From Algoriphagus antarcticus (GTDB lineage: Bacteria > Bacteroidota > Bacteroidia > Cytophagales > Cyclobacteriaceae): a stretch of DNA of 54,191 bases. Shown here one piece after another: positions 16,669 through 25,347 of this stretch (positions are counted from its first letter, which is position 1; every line of letters starts with the position of its first letter). A program made the position numbers and the translations under genes. The stretch is taken from positions 1 through 54,191 of the forward strand of contig NZ_MSSW01000072.1 in the NCBI RefSeq assembly GCF_002150685.1, given 5' to 3'. The notes beneath the pieces were generated by a model. It had not been told where the DNA came from. It ran no database searches and saw only the letters and a list, made by a program, of their open reading frames with translations.

Positions 16669-17184
16669 TCAGCTATTCAATTCTTTCTGCAAAACCCTCA
16701 CTGTAACCAGCAACTGACCGAAATGTCGCTGGGTATGCTCGGCCGCATGAAATAATAATCCTCCCACGGTAGAAGGCAACTGAGCTCTGCCCACGCCTCG
16801 GAAATCTAAAAGAGTGCTTGGATCAATCTTGGAAATGAGATTCAAAAATTCACCAATCTGATGATCTAACCGATCCACTAGACCTTCTGTGCTCAGCTCC
16901 TCATTTACTATTCCTTCCTTTTTCAAATAGTCAAATTGAATAGAGGTTAATGATTCAGCTTTGGCGTAAGCACCCATACGATCAAGTACTCCTACTATAT
17001 GCTGTAGATGGAAAGCAGGGCTGGCCATTCCCGCAGGTTTTTCCCAAAGTAAATCTGAAGGGAAATCTTGCATTAATTGATGGATTTCTTCCTGAGCTTG
17101 TAGAATCGCGTGAACCACTGCTTGTAATTCTGCAGGAAAGCCATCTATCGGTCCTCTTAGCCATACTTCGGGTTGATTTTTCAT
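16669..17184 (-). CDS. DinB superfamily protein
   Basis: The 171-residue protein is predicted to form a four-helix bundle of the DinB/YfiT type. Metal-ligand histidines appear in FHLQHIVGVLDRM (around residue 60) and in FHAAEHTQRHFGQLL (around 145-155), which fits the usual three-His site. Members are metal-dependent proteins, some of them thiol transferases, but most lack a known function. No signal peptide. It stands alone between non-coding stretches. Confidence 0.82.
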   Translation of the reverse strand: MKNQPEVWLRGPIDGFPAELQAVVHAILQAQEEIHQLMQDFPSDLLWEKPAGMASPAFHLQHIVGVLDRMGAYAKAESLTSIQFDYLKKEGIVNEELSTEGLVDRLDHQIGEFLNLISKIDPSTLLDFRGVGRAQLPSTVGGLLFHAAEHTQRHFGQLLVTVRVLQKELNS

Positions 17185-17408
17185 AGAGGTGAATTTACGG
17201 GAGATTCAATTTAGGCAATGATTCCGGAATGGTGGAATTTGAATAAATCAGTTCCCTTTCAGGGAGTAGCGCAGGTCAATAAGGAGGGAAATTTGCTTAG
17301 ACTGGCACTATTAGTTTTCATCAAGTCAGCTAGATGGATTTCGCTGTAACTAATAACTATTGTATATTCTATGCGTTGATAGAATCTATAAACATAAAAA
17401 ACCAAACC

Positions 17409-17687
17409 ATGGATAAATTAGAAAAAGTAGAAATGATGGATAAAATTCTAAGGGAATTTGAAGATTTGAGGAACAGTCAGCTATCTGTTTTGAAAAAAAT
17501 ATCCAAGATAGAGGCGGATAACATCAATCTAGGTGTGGGTCTTTTGGAGAAGAGATTACCTGAAATGTGGCAGAATGTAGATAGCAATCTCAATCTAGTG
17601 TCTACCTTGGAAGAGGAGTTTCAAGCATATCGTGACAAATACTATACGGATAACAACATTGCAGCTTTAGAAGATGCTGAAGAGTAA
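17409..17687 (+). CDS. Small coiled-coil protein of unknown function
   Basis: Starting at the ATG at 17409 gives a 92-residue acidic protein (MDKLEKVEMMDKILREFEDL). An upstream in-frame ATG at 17334 exists but would add an unconvincing hydrophobic-cysteine stretch. The heptad-like spacing of Leu, Ile and Met over residues 1-75 predicts a coiled coil or helical hairpin. It could be a small structural or adaptor protein. No family recognised. A remnant reading frame and a terminator follow. Confidence 0.55.
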   Translation: MDKLEKVEMMDKILREFEDLRNSQLSVLKKISKIEADNINLGVGLLEKRLPEMWQNVDSNLNLVSTLEEEFQAYRDKYYTDNNIAALEDAEE

Positions 17688-17726
17688 TTAATGAAAATGG
17701 GATGTAACAACCTCCCGATGTAAAAA

Positions 17727-17828
17727 TTAGCACTTGGAGATTATGAATTGCAGGTATTAGTCAAAAGAACTGAAAAAGAATGGGAGTTATTAGTCAACCA
17801 AAAAGTTAAAGAACTAGAGACAAAATAA
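17727..17828 (+). pseudogene. Possible remnant of a short coding region
   Basis: A 33-codon open stretch encodes a charged peptide (LALGDYELQVLVKRTEKEWELL, given here in part as GDYELQVLVKRTEKEWELL) that looks like real protein, but an in-frame stop lies just before it and it has no start codon. It may be the tail of a decayed gene, for example a ZapA-like coiled-coil protein. The assignment is weak. Confidence 0.3.
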
Positions 17829-17851
17829 ATACTTTAGGACCAGTGTCAAAA

Positions 17852-17884
17852 AAAAATCTCACCCTGAAAGGATGAGATTTTTTA
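17852..17884. terminator. Intrinsic terminator
   Basis: AAATCTCA pairs with TGAGATTT around CCCTGAAAGGA, with A and T runs on both flanks. It closes the small coiled-coil gene unit. Confidence 0.85.
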
Positions 17885-17887
17885 ATT

Positions 17888-18355
17888 TTATAGCAGAATA
17901 CTTTTAAATCGCAACCAATACTGGACCTGCTACATTTGATTGGAGTAGTGGCCAGACTGATTTGTTCGTCCTACGTCCTGGTGTGACGTTCTAAAAAATG
18001 GTTTGTTTTTGCTTTGGTGTTTTTAGGAGTCGTCATTTTGAGGCACGAAGTAATCCAAATAGGTAAAACGAGAGAGACTGCCTCGCCCGCGCAGTGAAAT
18101 TTCAAAAAATGGTTAGGCCTTACTATGATATTTTTCAGCACTAAAAGAATTTTCATTTCTTATAAAGGTCTTTTAGTAGTAATATGGGTTTGAAATTAAA
18201 GGGATTCTAGAGAAACGTCAAATTTCAGAATCCTCTTGATTATACCCAGTCACAATATTTCTACCGAGTGAAAGTCAAAACAGTGATTCTCCCAAATCAA
18301 GACTTGCTTTTCATTTAGATAGGAATCTGTACCAATTTTAATTAATAAGAATAAA
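17888..18355. other. Non-coding interval with a direct-repeat-like segment
   Basis: No gene seen. Around 18030-18105 lies sequence of the type GAGGCACGAAGTAATCC and GAGACTGCCTCG, common in scattered intergenic repeats of this phylum. GATTATACCCAGTC at 18238 recurs near 49213, also upstream of nothing obvious. Confidence 0.45.
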
Positions 18356-20017
18356 ATGAAAAATATATTACTTCTCTTGAGCCTGTTCATCACTGGAATA
18401 TTTTCTCCAAATGCATATAGTCAAACCTATGACATAGTCATTTATGGAGGAACTTCAGCAGGTGTAGCTGCCGCTATTCAGGCTTCACGAATGGATAAAT
18501 CTGTAATCCTTATTGAACCGTCGAATAGAATCGGGGGGCTCACTACCGGAGGACTGGGCCAAACTGATATTGGCAATAAGCAGGCGATTGGAGGGATTTC
18601 CAGGGAGTTTTACCAACAGATCAAAGCTTATTATGAGCAGCCAGGCAATTGGAATTGGCAAAAAAGAGACGAGTATATTGATAGCGGCCAATCCAGAACC
18701 AAAGAAGGGGAGGATGCGATGTGGACTTTTGAGCCTTCAGCAGCTTTGAAAGTGTATCATCACATGTTAAAAGGAGAGAAGGTTCAAATCATTTATGGCG
18801 AACGGCTACTGCGATCTGATGAGGGAATCAAGAAATCAGGTGGTCAAATTCAATCCATTACGATGGAAAGTGGAAAAACTTTTTCCGGCAAGATGTTTAT
18901 GGATGCTACTTATGAGGGGGACCTGATGGCTATTGCCGGCGTTAGCTACACAGTTGGTAGAGAAAGTAATGCTCAATACAAGGAATCACTGAATGGTGTG
19001 CAGGCAAATTATTACAGTGTAAGCTTGAAAAATAAGCCTTCTCACAATGCCTTAAACCATAATTTTGTCCCCGGTGTGGATCCTTACATTGAACAAGGAA
19101 ATCCTTCCAGTGGACTACTCCCATACATTATTCAAGGAGGACCAGGGATTGATGGTTCTGGGGATAATAAAGTTCAGGCATATTGCTTCCGAATGTGTCT
19201 TACAGATCACCCAGACAATAGAATTCCCTTTAAAAAGCCTGAAGAATACAAGGAGATTAACTATGAACTTTTATTTAGGAATTATGAAGCAGGAGAAACC
19301 CAATTGCCCTGGATCAATTCTTCTATGCCAAATCGTAAAACAGATACGAATAACAGGCTAGGTTTTTCCACTGATTTTATTGGGCAAAATCATGATTATC
19401 CAGAAGCTAGTTATGATGAACGTGAAAAGATCGTTGAAGCACATCGTACCTACCAGCAGGGATTAATGTGGGCGCTTGCAAATCATCCTCGAATTCCGGA
19501 GAAAGTCAGAGCGGTATACTCGCAGTGGGGTACTAGTAAGGATGAATTTGAGCGTGAAGACGGATGGCAAAACCAACTCTATATCCGTGAAGCGAGAAGA
19601 ATGGTCAGTGATTTTGTGATGACCCAGCGTAATAGTGAAGGGATTGAAGTGGTAGAAGATGCAGTTGGATTAGCTGCCTATGGTATGGACTCACACCATA
19701 TCCAGAGGTATGTGGACCATAATGGTTATGTTCAAAATGAAGGAAATGTAGAAGCACACGTGGATGGACCTTATCCTATTAGCTATCGATCAATAGTGCC
19801 TAAGAAGGAAGAAGCTACTAATTTGCTTGTTCCTGTATGCCTGAGCGCTTCTCACATCGCTTTTGGGTCTATTCGAATGGAGCCTGTGTTCATGGTGCTA
19901 GGACAATCGGCAGCCATCGCAGCTTCACTAGCCATTGATAATTCCACTAGCGTGCAAGATCTTTCCTATGATAAATTGAAAGCGGCTTTGCTAGAAAATA
20001 AGCAGCGTTTAGACTAG
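18356..20017 (+). CDS. Secreted FAD-dependent oxidoreductase (FAD_oxidored family)
   Basis: The 553-residue protein has a cleavable signal peptide (to about residue 23, ending YSQ). It is followed by the dinucleotide-binding beta-alpha-beta unit YDIVIYGGTSAGVAAAIQA, where the glycine motif is GGTSAG at 31-36, then the family hallmark GGLTTGGLGQTD. Later motifs FMDATYEGDL and ISYRSIVPKKEEATNLLVP fit the same family. The C-terminal stretch MEPVFMVLGQSAAIAASLA completes the FAD fold. Related secreted proteins occur in carbohydrate or xanthan-type degradation contexts, but the substrate is unknown. It is a single-gene unit. Confidence 0.88.
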   Translation: MKNILLLLSLFITGIFSPNAYSQTYDIVIYGGTSAGVAAAIQASRMDKSVILIEPSNRIGGLTTGGLGQTDIGNKQAIGGISREFYQQIKAYYEQPGNWNWQKRDEYIDSGQSRTKEGEDAMWTFEPSAALKVYHHMLKGEKVQIIYGERLLRSDEGIKKSGGQIQSITMESGKTFSGKMFMDATYEGDLMAIAGVSYTVGRESNAQYKESLNGVQANYYSVSLKNKPSHNALNHNFVPGVDPYIEQGNPSSGLLPYIIQGGPGIDGSGDNKVQAYCFRMCLTDHPDNRIPFKKPEEYKEINYELLFRNYEAGETQLPWINSSMPNRKTDTNNRLGFSTDFIGQNHDYPEASYDEREKIVEAHRTYQQGLMWALANHPRIPEKVRAVYSQWGTSKDEFEREDGWQNQLYIREARRMVSDFVMTQRNSEGIEVVEDAVGLAAYGMDSHHIQRYVDHNGYVQNEGNVEAHVDGPYPISYRSIVPKKEEATNLLVPVCLSASHIAFGSIRMEPVFMVLGQSAAIAASLAIDNSTSVQDLSYDKLKAALLENKQRLD

Positions 20018-20067
20018 GAAATTACACGAATAGCAGAACCTGGTATGAAGAATTATCAAAACATAGT

Positions 20068-20114
20068 GTTTTGGCGTAGGGGATGCCAATCGAGAATTGG
20101 TATGCCGCCAAAAC
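20068..20114. repeat. Long imperfect hairpin
   Basis: GTTTTGGCG at 20068 pairs with CGCCAAAAC at 20106-20114, and inside it ATGCCAAT pairs with ATTGGTAT. The outer arms resemble the TTTTGGC/GCCAAAA arms in the tandem array at 33.1-34.7 kb. It lacks a T run, so it is not a standard terminator. The rest of 20018-20314 shows no gene. Confidence 0.65.
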
Positions 20115-20314
20115 GAGTAGATCTCAATTGATTTTAATTTGGATGGATATTCAGGTCTGTTGGGACCTGCATTTTGGAGGCAGTCACAGGCCGATGTATT
20201 ATGTATTCCGATCATGCAACAATTCATAATGCTATTTGGACAACCAAGAAATGCTAGTAATATTTGATTTTTAAACCCACTATAAAATCAACTTAATCTT
20301 CAAACGCATTTTTA

Positions 20315-20764
20315 ATGAATTACACACCTACCGTCAAAGCTTTCCACGAACTCACTGTAAACGAATTGTATGACTTGCTAAAGCTGAGAAGCGAGGTATT
20401 CGTGGTGGAGCAGAACTGTGTATTTCTGGATCAAGACGATAAGGATCAGCAATGTCACCATCTGCTTTTGTATTCAGAGGATCAACTGGTAGGCTATAGT
20501 AGGTTAGTTCCTGCTGGTTTGTCCTATCAGGAAATGTCCATTGGAAGAGTAGTCTCTTCACCTTCCGTGCGGGGAAAAGGACTGGGTAGAGTAGTGATGG
20601 AGTTATCCATTGAATATTGTCAGAAACTTTTCGGGTCTGGAGACATTCGGATAGGTGCTCAAACTTATGCACTGGGTTTTTATGACTCTTTGGGTTTTGT
20701 TTCTGACGGTGAGGTCTATGATGAGGATGGGATTGAGCATATTGAAATGGTGAGAAAGAATTAG
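20315..20764 (+). CDS. GNAT family N-acetyltransferase, ElaA type
   Basis: The 149-residue protein matches the ElaA subgroup: LYDLLKLRSEVFVVEQNCVF near the N-terminus, then the acetyl-CoA binding beta-strand and P-loop IGRVVSSPSVRGKGLGRVVME (residues about 77-97; the RGKGLG loop contacts the pyrophosphate), and FYDSLGFVSDGEVYDEDGI at the C-terminus. It is cytoplasmic and complete. It should transfer acetyl from acetyl-CoA to an unknown amine. It stands alone. Confidence 0.9.
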   Translation: MNYTPTVKAFHELTVNELYDLLKLRSEVFVVEQNCVFLDQDDKDQQCHHLLLYSEDQLVGYSRLVPAGLSYQEMSIGRVVSSPSVRGKGLGRVVMELSIEYCQKLFGSGDIRIGAQTYALGFYDSLGFVSDGEVYDEDGIEHIEMVRKN

Positions 20765-20815
20765 CTAGCTAATAGTTGATTATATTTTTTGAATTGCAAT
20801 TGGATAGGGATTTGG

Positions 20816-20915
20816 TCATTGGTAGCAAAGAGAAGCAATCGTTATTCTACCATCTATTCCATCTGTCCCCATTTGGACCAAAAAGTGTTCTCCTGAGCCA
20901 TCTGGATAAATATAG
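20816..20915 (-). pseudogene. C-terminal coding remnant
   Basis: The minus strand reads IFIYPDGSGEHFLVQMGTDG and then IDGRITIASLCYQ before a stop at 20816. It looks like the tail of a real protein, but it cannot be extended upstream and has no start. Its parent family is not recognised. The remaining part of 20765-21091 holds nothing else. Confidence 0.35.
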
Positions 20916-21091
20916 ACTTATTCGGTCACACTCGCCTGTCGGCCAATAGGCATCTACGGTACTGAAAATCAAATAAGTAAGGTTATTTACTGGGTGGTGG
21001 ATTATCGTATTTTACTTCTATTTAAATCATAAATTTTTTAACTTATCAGGTATCTAATATTTTTTCCGCAAACCTTTTCATCGCCACTATT

Positions 21092-22171
21092 ATGAAAGCA
21101 TTAGTTCAAAATTCAATCCTCGCTTTACTATCTACAGCCTTACTTTTTTCCTGTAGGGAAGATCCCGCTCCGGAATTGCCACCAAGTAACTATTCAGAAG
21201 GAATATTAATCCTAAACGAAGGAACTGTGGGAGCCAATGATGGGGAGGTGTTCCACTACAACCCAGACCTGGATGTGTTAACCCCAAATCTTTTTGAAAC
21301 GGCAAATGGGCGTCCATTTGATGGAATACTGGTCGATATCCTGCAGGTAGGCGATCGAATCTACCTCGTATCCAGTACAGGCAAAGTGGAAATCGTCAAT
21401 GCCAGTGACTTCACCTCTCGGGGAACTGTAGCCGATGGTTTGGACCGGCCAAGCTCTGTAGCAGTGGAGGGTGAGAAGCTATATATAGCGGATTTCGGTC
21501 CAGAAAATGGAAACTCCACCAGCTCTCAAGCCTATGTCGCAGTCATCAATGGGCTAGATGGTGGGCAGGTGGTGAGCAAGATCCCGGTTGCGGTGCTGCC
21601 TGAAATACACTTATCCACGGATCTAACCCTAGTCGTAGCCAGTCAAAAGGCCGGCAAATTACAGTTTGTCAATGTAGGATCTGAAGATATTGGATTATCC
21701 TATGATCAGTCTCCAACTACCATGGTGGGAGGAGTCTTCGTGGCAGGCTTGGGAGCCAACTTCTATACATTTGATCAGGATGTGATTGGACTGCTTACGA
21801 CCTTATATCCCAGCTTTGTCATTGATTCTTATAGGGATTATGATCTGCCAAATGCCACCAAGAGCTTTGCTGTACTCAGTAGTTTTGAATTTGCGCTGAT
21901 CACAAGTTCGGGGGTATCGGGCGAAAAGGATGAAGTGCATATCGTCAATTTTAACGGTCGATCCCCACTAACCTCAGTCCAGTTTATAGAAGGAACTAAC
22001 CTCAATGGCCTAGGCTATGATGTCTCAGGAGAAGAATTCTATCTCGCGGACACGAAAGGTGGTATAGGCAATGGTGAAGTCCGCATTTACAAAAGAGACG
22101 GTTCGCTGGTTAAGACCTTATCGGTGGGGAAAAATCCCTCTGGTTTTTATTCGAAGGAACGGATGCGGTAG
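21092..22171 (+). CDS. Beta-propeller lipoprotein, YncE/DUF5074-like
   Basis: This 359-residue protein has a lipoprotein signal peptide with lipobox LLFSC (Cys21). The mature part begins with YSEGILILNEGTVGANDGEV, typical of the DUF5074/YncE-like surface lipoproteins of Bacteroidota. Repeated short blades follow (VDILQVGDRIYLVSSTGKVEIVN in part, RPSSVAVEGEKLYIADFG, GLGYDVSGEEFYLAD). Relatives often sit next to TonB-dependent receptors, sometimes for cobalamin, but there is no receptor and no cobalamin riboswitch in this window. Its ligand is unknown. Confidence 0.8.
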   Translation: MKALVQNSILALLSTALLFSCREDPAPELPPSNYSEGILILNEGTVGANDGEVFHYNPDLDVLTPNLFETANGRPFDGILVDILQVGDRIYLVSSTGKVEIVNASDFTSRGTVADGLDRPSSVAVEGEKLYIADFGPENGNSTSSQAYVAVINGLDGGQVVSKIPVAVLPEIHLSTDLTLVVASQKAGKLQFVNVGSEDIGLSYDQSPTTMVGGVFVAGLGANFYTFDQDVIGLLTTLYPSFVIDSYRDYDLPNATKSFAVLSSFEFALITSSGVSGEKDEVHIVNFNGRSPLTSVQFIEGTNLNGLGYDVSGEEFYLADTKGGIGNGEVRIYKRDGSLVKTLSVGKNPSGFYSKERMR

Positions 22172-22446
22172 ATTTCAAAAGTATTTTTAATAGGTAGTAG
22201 GAGGCAGCACTTATCTACCTTGGGGGGCTAGCCAACAAAGAGAAGCTAGAGCTCCGATTCCAGAGTTAATTTATAGGATTGGATAAACTGGGATAAGTTG
22301 GATTCTGTACTTAAACGGTGGTTCCCACCTGTTGGACGGGCAGGGGTCTTTCTTTGCTATCCTCAAGGCAGGCAACCTTTTTGAACAAAGAAATAAGGCT
22401 TCTTGCAGCAGTGTGGATAATCAAACTATTTTCAAACCAATCAGAG
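22172..22446. other. Non-coding interval
   Basis: No gene or riboswitch recognised. A short inverted pair GGTGG/CCACC occurs near 22318, but it is too weak to call. Confidence 0.45.
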
Positions 22447-22476
22447 ACCTCAGGATCATCTCCTGAGGTTTTTTTG
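22447..22476 (+). terminator. Intrinsic terminator
   Basis: ACCTCAGGA pairs with TCCTGAGGT around TCATC, followed by seven T. The nearest upstream plus-strand gene is the propeller lipoprotein 275 bp away, so some transcribed sequence may lie between. Confidence 0.85.
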
Positions 22477-22639
22477 AGATGGTAAGTAGGAGTGACATGA
22501 TTCTTTTCCCTTAAGTGACAGACTCCTACAAATTATTTTCAGCTAACGCTTTATTTCTTTTAACAAATAATCAGTTTACATGTTATACTTAATCAATTGG
22601 ATAATAAGACGAGGGTTTCGTCCCAAGAAGTAGGTTTTT

Positions 22640-23122
22640 ATGAGAAGTAAAATTGAATTGAAGGGTAGGTGTAGCCCACTTATGAGTTGGGATATTTCCA
22701 ATCCAATTTTTAATGTGTTAAGCAAAAGGTCTGCGGATCTTGAGGTACTCAAAGACATAGCTGTTTTGAATAATTGGGAAGTAGATTTTGTAAAAGAACT
22801 GTCAATCAGTTATCAGACGCTCGTATTGACCGATTTGGAGCAGACTATCCTATGGGTAAATGATGGATTTCAGTCTATGACTGGATATGCTCCTGATTAC
22901 GCTATCGGGAAGAAACCAGCATTCCTACAGGGACCTAATACCTCAGAAGTGATAAAAGGCAGGATTCGCGAAACGCTGAGCAGTGGCGGTCGGGTTTCTG
23001 AAACGATCACCAACTATAAGAAAAACGGCTCGGCGTATGAGTGTCAAATCACCATTATCCCGCTGATCGATTCCAATCAAGTGATTACGCACTATTTGGC
23101 TTTAGAAAGAGAGGCAGCGTAA
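22640..23122 (+). CDS. PAS domain protein, LOV-like but without the photoactive cysteine
   Basis: The 160-residue protein is a single PAS domain with a short helical N-terminal extension. Residues 74-101 follow the LOV pattern closely: NDGFQSMTGYAPDYAIG, then KKPAFLQGPNT. In LOV sensors the equivalent of GKKPAFLQG is G-x-N-C-R-F-L-Q-G; here the adduct-forming Cys is Pro93 and the Asn before it is Lys92. The flavin-contacting Gln97 and Asn125 (in NYKKNG) are kept. It may bind a flavin or another ligand without classical photochemistry, or it may have lost the cofactor. There is no output domain, so it would have to signal through a partner. It is a single-gene unit. Confidence 0.82.
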   Translation: MRSKIELKGRCSPLMSWDISNPIFNVLSKRSADLEVLKDIAVLNNWEVDFVKELSISYQTLVLTDLEQTILWVNDGFQSMTGYAPDYAIGKKPAFLQGPNTSEVIKGRIRETLSSGGRVSETITNYKKNGSAYECQITIIPLIDSNQVITHYLALEREAA

Positions 23123-23200
23123 AGGCGGAGGGGAAGGTTACTGAGTGGAGGTTTAGGTTTATGGATTTACCCGAAGGCTTGGGAGTAAACCACAATTTCT

Positions 23201-23335
23201 CTAAATCAATTTCAAGAAAAATTCTCGGTTCGTAATCTTACTGATGGTGTCTTTTTCCATGTCCCAATCGATTTTGGGTACAACTTCCTGAATTTTTCTA
23301 TCTCACCAGATAGAATTAGGAAAGCTGGTTTAAGG
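23201..23335 (-). pseudogene. Decayed paralogue of the 60-residue protein encoded at 24865-25047
   Basis: The minus strand reads FPNSIW, a TGA stop (23305-23303), DRKIQEVVPKIDWDMEKDTI. The intact gene at 24865-25047 encodes FPNSIWWDREIQVDVPKIDW. So the second Trp codon has become a stop, and the N-terminus is lost. It shows that the unknown operon, or part of it, once occurred twice here. Confidence 0.75.
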
Positions 23336-23639
23336 GCATTATCGACCTTTCTGTTGTTTTCTTTAAGCCTAAACCTCAACACTTATTCTAATTTAACTTC
23401 AGCTCTGATTTTTACATCTGGCATTAGTAAATCTGTTAATCAGGATAGTTCTTCAATTAGTAAACTTATTTGTGTTTAGGGCGCGATGGCAGCGGGGTAG
23501 GCGTTGGCCTTGCGGATGATAGCTTTTGCACGACTTGACCTTTTGGTCCTTTTGCATCAAGGCAAAAGGAAGAAAGAAACCTAACTAAAGGAATTTAGAT
23601 AAATAAGGAGATTACGGATAAGCTTCTCAATTATAATAT

Positions 23640-23790
23640 GACTGTTCGTAATGTTGCACCTATGGTCTTGAAATCAATGGTTGAGGTTCAAGTTCGGCTA
23701 ATCCCTCTTTTTTCAATGGGGGGCTAGGGGGATTTTTTCATTTGAAAACCGTAATTAAATTGGGTATGTGTAAGATCACGGTTACACACA
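23640..23790. repeat. Diverged family B-like repeat
   Basis: CTGTTCGTAATGTTGCACC at the left and GTGTAAGATCACGGTTACAC at the right are degenerate versions of the family B ends, with a T-rich run and a G-rich run in the core as in other B copies. A family A-like copy starts within about 10 bp. Between 23336 and 23640 there is only a short CCTTTTG/CAAAAGG inverted repeat near 23550. Confidence 0.5.
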
Positions 23791-23797
23791 ATATACA

Positions 23798-23925
23798 TAT
23801 CCGCTTCTCTGCCAGTAACAATACAAAAGCATTATTAAGAATGCTCCACTCTAAGATTTAGTGTACTTCGGTCTTCCATCCTTTAAATCAAAGAGAATAA
23901 TGCTACTGGCATAATTTCGTATAAT
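23798..23925 (+). repeat. Family A ends around a different core
   Basis: The left end CTTCTCTGCCAGTAACA and right end GCTACTGGCATAATTTCG match family A, while the core of about 80 bp differs apart from TTCGGTCTTCC and the AAAGAGAATAATG motif. It is a shorter, recombined variant. Confidence 0.7.
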
Positions 23926-24383
23926 CAGAATATATAAAATGTAGTTTCCATTCTCCTGCATATCACCTCATTTCCAGAAAGGGTATGTGGACAGAAAGGA
24001 ATGGTCCAGTTGCGACATATTTTTTTAATTCAGTCAACCACCACAGTTAGTACGCGCCTATGACAGTAGGCAAAATCTCCCCATTTTTAGCAATTTCTTT
24101 CTAATAAAAACAAGAAGTCGTTCGGTGAAGGCACAAACCAAGGTTAAGCTAGAACATCAATCATATCCTCGCTTCATATAGGTCTTAACAGACACTGAAA
24201 GGCCTATTGAGCAGATATAATGATTCTTGAAAATCTTCAAACAAATACAACCCTCACTTGCACTTACCTAAATATCATTGTAGGGCCAGATTTTGTGTAT
24301 ATTATCTCCAATTCAGCTTCCAACCCAAATTTAATATTCACTACAATTTTTTGTAAAAAAATAAAAACCAAAAATCAATCACG
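23926..24383. other. Non-coding interval
   Basis: About 460 bp upstream of the small membrane protein gene. No reading frame of note. TTTTGTGTATATTATC near 24293 could be part of a Bacteroidota promoter (TTTG and TA-rich elements), but this cannot be confirmed by eye. Confidence 0.4.
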
Positions 24384-24629
24384 ATGAACAACTTCAAAAG
24401 ATATATTTCCACGGCTTCGATTTTTCTTTTTGCATTCCTCCTGATCCCATGCATATCATATTCCCAAGTGCCACGAGGTATACCAAAACCAACAGGCCCA
24501 ATTGATTTTTCAGAGACCAGCAACGTGGTCATTTTTGTGGTCATACCCGTTGTTATCATTATTGCCTTTTTAATTTTTAGAAGGAGAATTGTGAAAGTAA
24601 AGCAAGAAAAGAGGAAGAATGAGAAATAA
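24384..24629 (+). CDS. Small exported single-span membrane protein
   Basis: The 81-residue product has a signal peptide (FLFAFLLIPCISYSQ, cut after about residue 28), a short proline-rich segment (VPRGIPKPTGPIDF), one strongly hydrophobic span (NVVIFVVIPVVIIIAFLIF) and a basic tail RRRIVKVKQEKRK that should remain in the cytoplasm. Many Bacteroidota genomes have comparable small proteins; I know no function for them. No coding neighbour shares its strand. Confidence 0.7.
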   Translation: MNNFKRYISTASIFLFAFLLIPCISYSQVPRGIPKPTGPIDFSETSNVVIFVVIPVVIIIAFLIFRRRIVKVKQEKRKNEK

Positions 24630-24864
24630 TAATGAGTAGTGCCATGCTACCTATGGAAAGAGTGGACTTTACCAATTCTTTGACAAACATAGGTTTCACG
24701 CTCATTTGATTTGAAATACTGTTGGCAGCATTGATTAGCTACAGTGAAGCTAAAGGTCTAAAATCCGGGAATTCAAACATAGTCTTAAAAAGCCTAAAGT
24801 TGGATCAGAGCAGGAAAGTCTTCTAAATCTTGAAAGCCAAAATTTTTAATCACCGATTCCTTTT

Positions 24865-25047
24865 CTAAGTTCGTAAATACTGCCGAATCGTAGTGATGGT
24901 AACTTTTTCCGAATCCCAGTCGATTTTGGGTACATCCACTTGAATTTCTCTATCCCACCAAATAGAATTTGGGAAGCTGGTTTTAGGACCCAAAAGACCC
25001 ATAAACTTGTTGTTTTTGATCAAAACTGTGATGGTTACATTTTCCAT
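24865..25047 (-). CDS. Uncharacterised 60-residue protein, last gene of unknown operon
   Basis: The product starts MENVTITVLIKNNKFMGLLG and contains FPNSIWWDREIQVDVPKIDW, then a C-terminal SEKVTITTIRQYLRT. It is mostly beta-strand in character and cytoplasmic. It lies 24 bp after the 84-residue gene. A broken copy of it is found at 23201-23335, which indicates that this sequence is under protein-level constraint elsewhere or was so recently. No family recognised. Confidence 0.65.
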   Translation of the reverse strand: MENVTITVLIKNNKFMGLLGPKTSFPNSIWWDREIQVDVPKIDWDSEKVTITTIRQYLRT

Positions 25048-25071
25048 GATTTTAGGATTTAGTGTTGAATG

Positions 25072-25326
25072 TTATTTTAATCTATCAAGTAAGAATGGAA
25101 GACCTATATCATAGATTTCAACGCCTTCCTTTTCGCAAATCTCAAAGCAGGCCTCCATTAGCTTATTTCGTAATTCGGCTTCTTCGGGACTGTAGGAGGG
25201 AAGACGAGTTTCCACATTGATGTAGCTTTTGAAATCCTCGTCGGGATGAAAATTGAGGCTTTCCTCGTGAATTAGATATATGAAAAAAGTCTCGACGTCT
25301 GAAAGGGTTTGGATTGAGTTTAGCAT
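25072..25326 (-). CDS. Uncharacterised 84-residue acidic protein
   Basis: The sequence (MLNSIQTLSDVETFFIYLIH and so on) is acidic and helical, with ESLNFHPDEDFKSYIN and a later ELRNKLMEACFEICEKEGVEIYD pattern. There is no signal peptide or membrane segment. It is the third gene of a four-gene operon transcribed away from the restriction-modification controller. Spacings of 21 and 24 bp to its neighbours suggest cotranscription. The acidity might suit an antirestriction or DNA-mimic role, but nothing direct supports that. Confidence 0.65.
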   Translation of the reverse strand: MLNSIQTLSDVETFFIYLIHEESLNFHPDEDFKSYINVETRLPSYSPEEAELRNKLMEACFEICEKEGVEIYDIGLPFLLDRLK

Positions 25327-25347
25327 TTTTTGGTTACAGATAAAACA

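Noticed and set aside
22300..22446. Cobalamin riboswitch near the propeller lipoprotein
   Set aside because: The conserved B12-box sequence could not be found, and no cobalamin transport gene is in the window.
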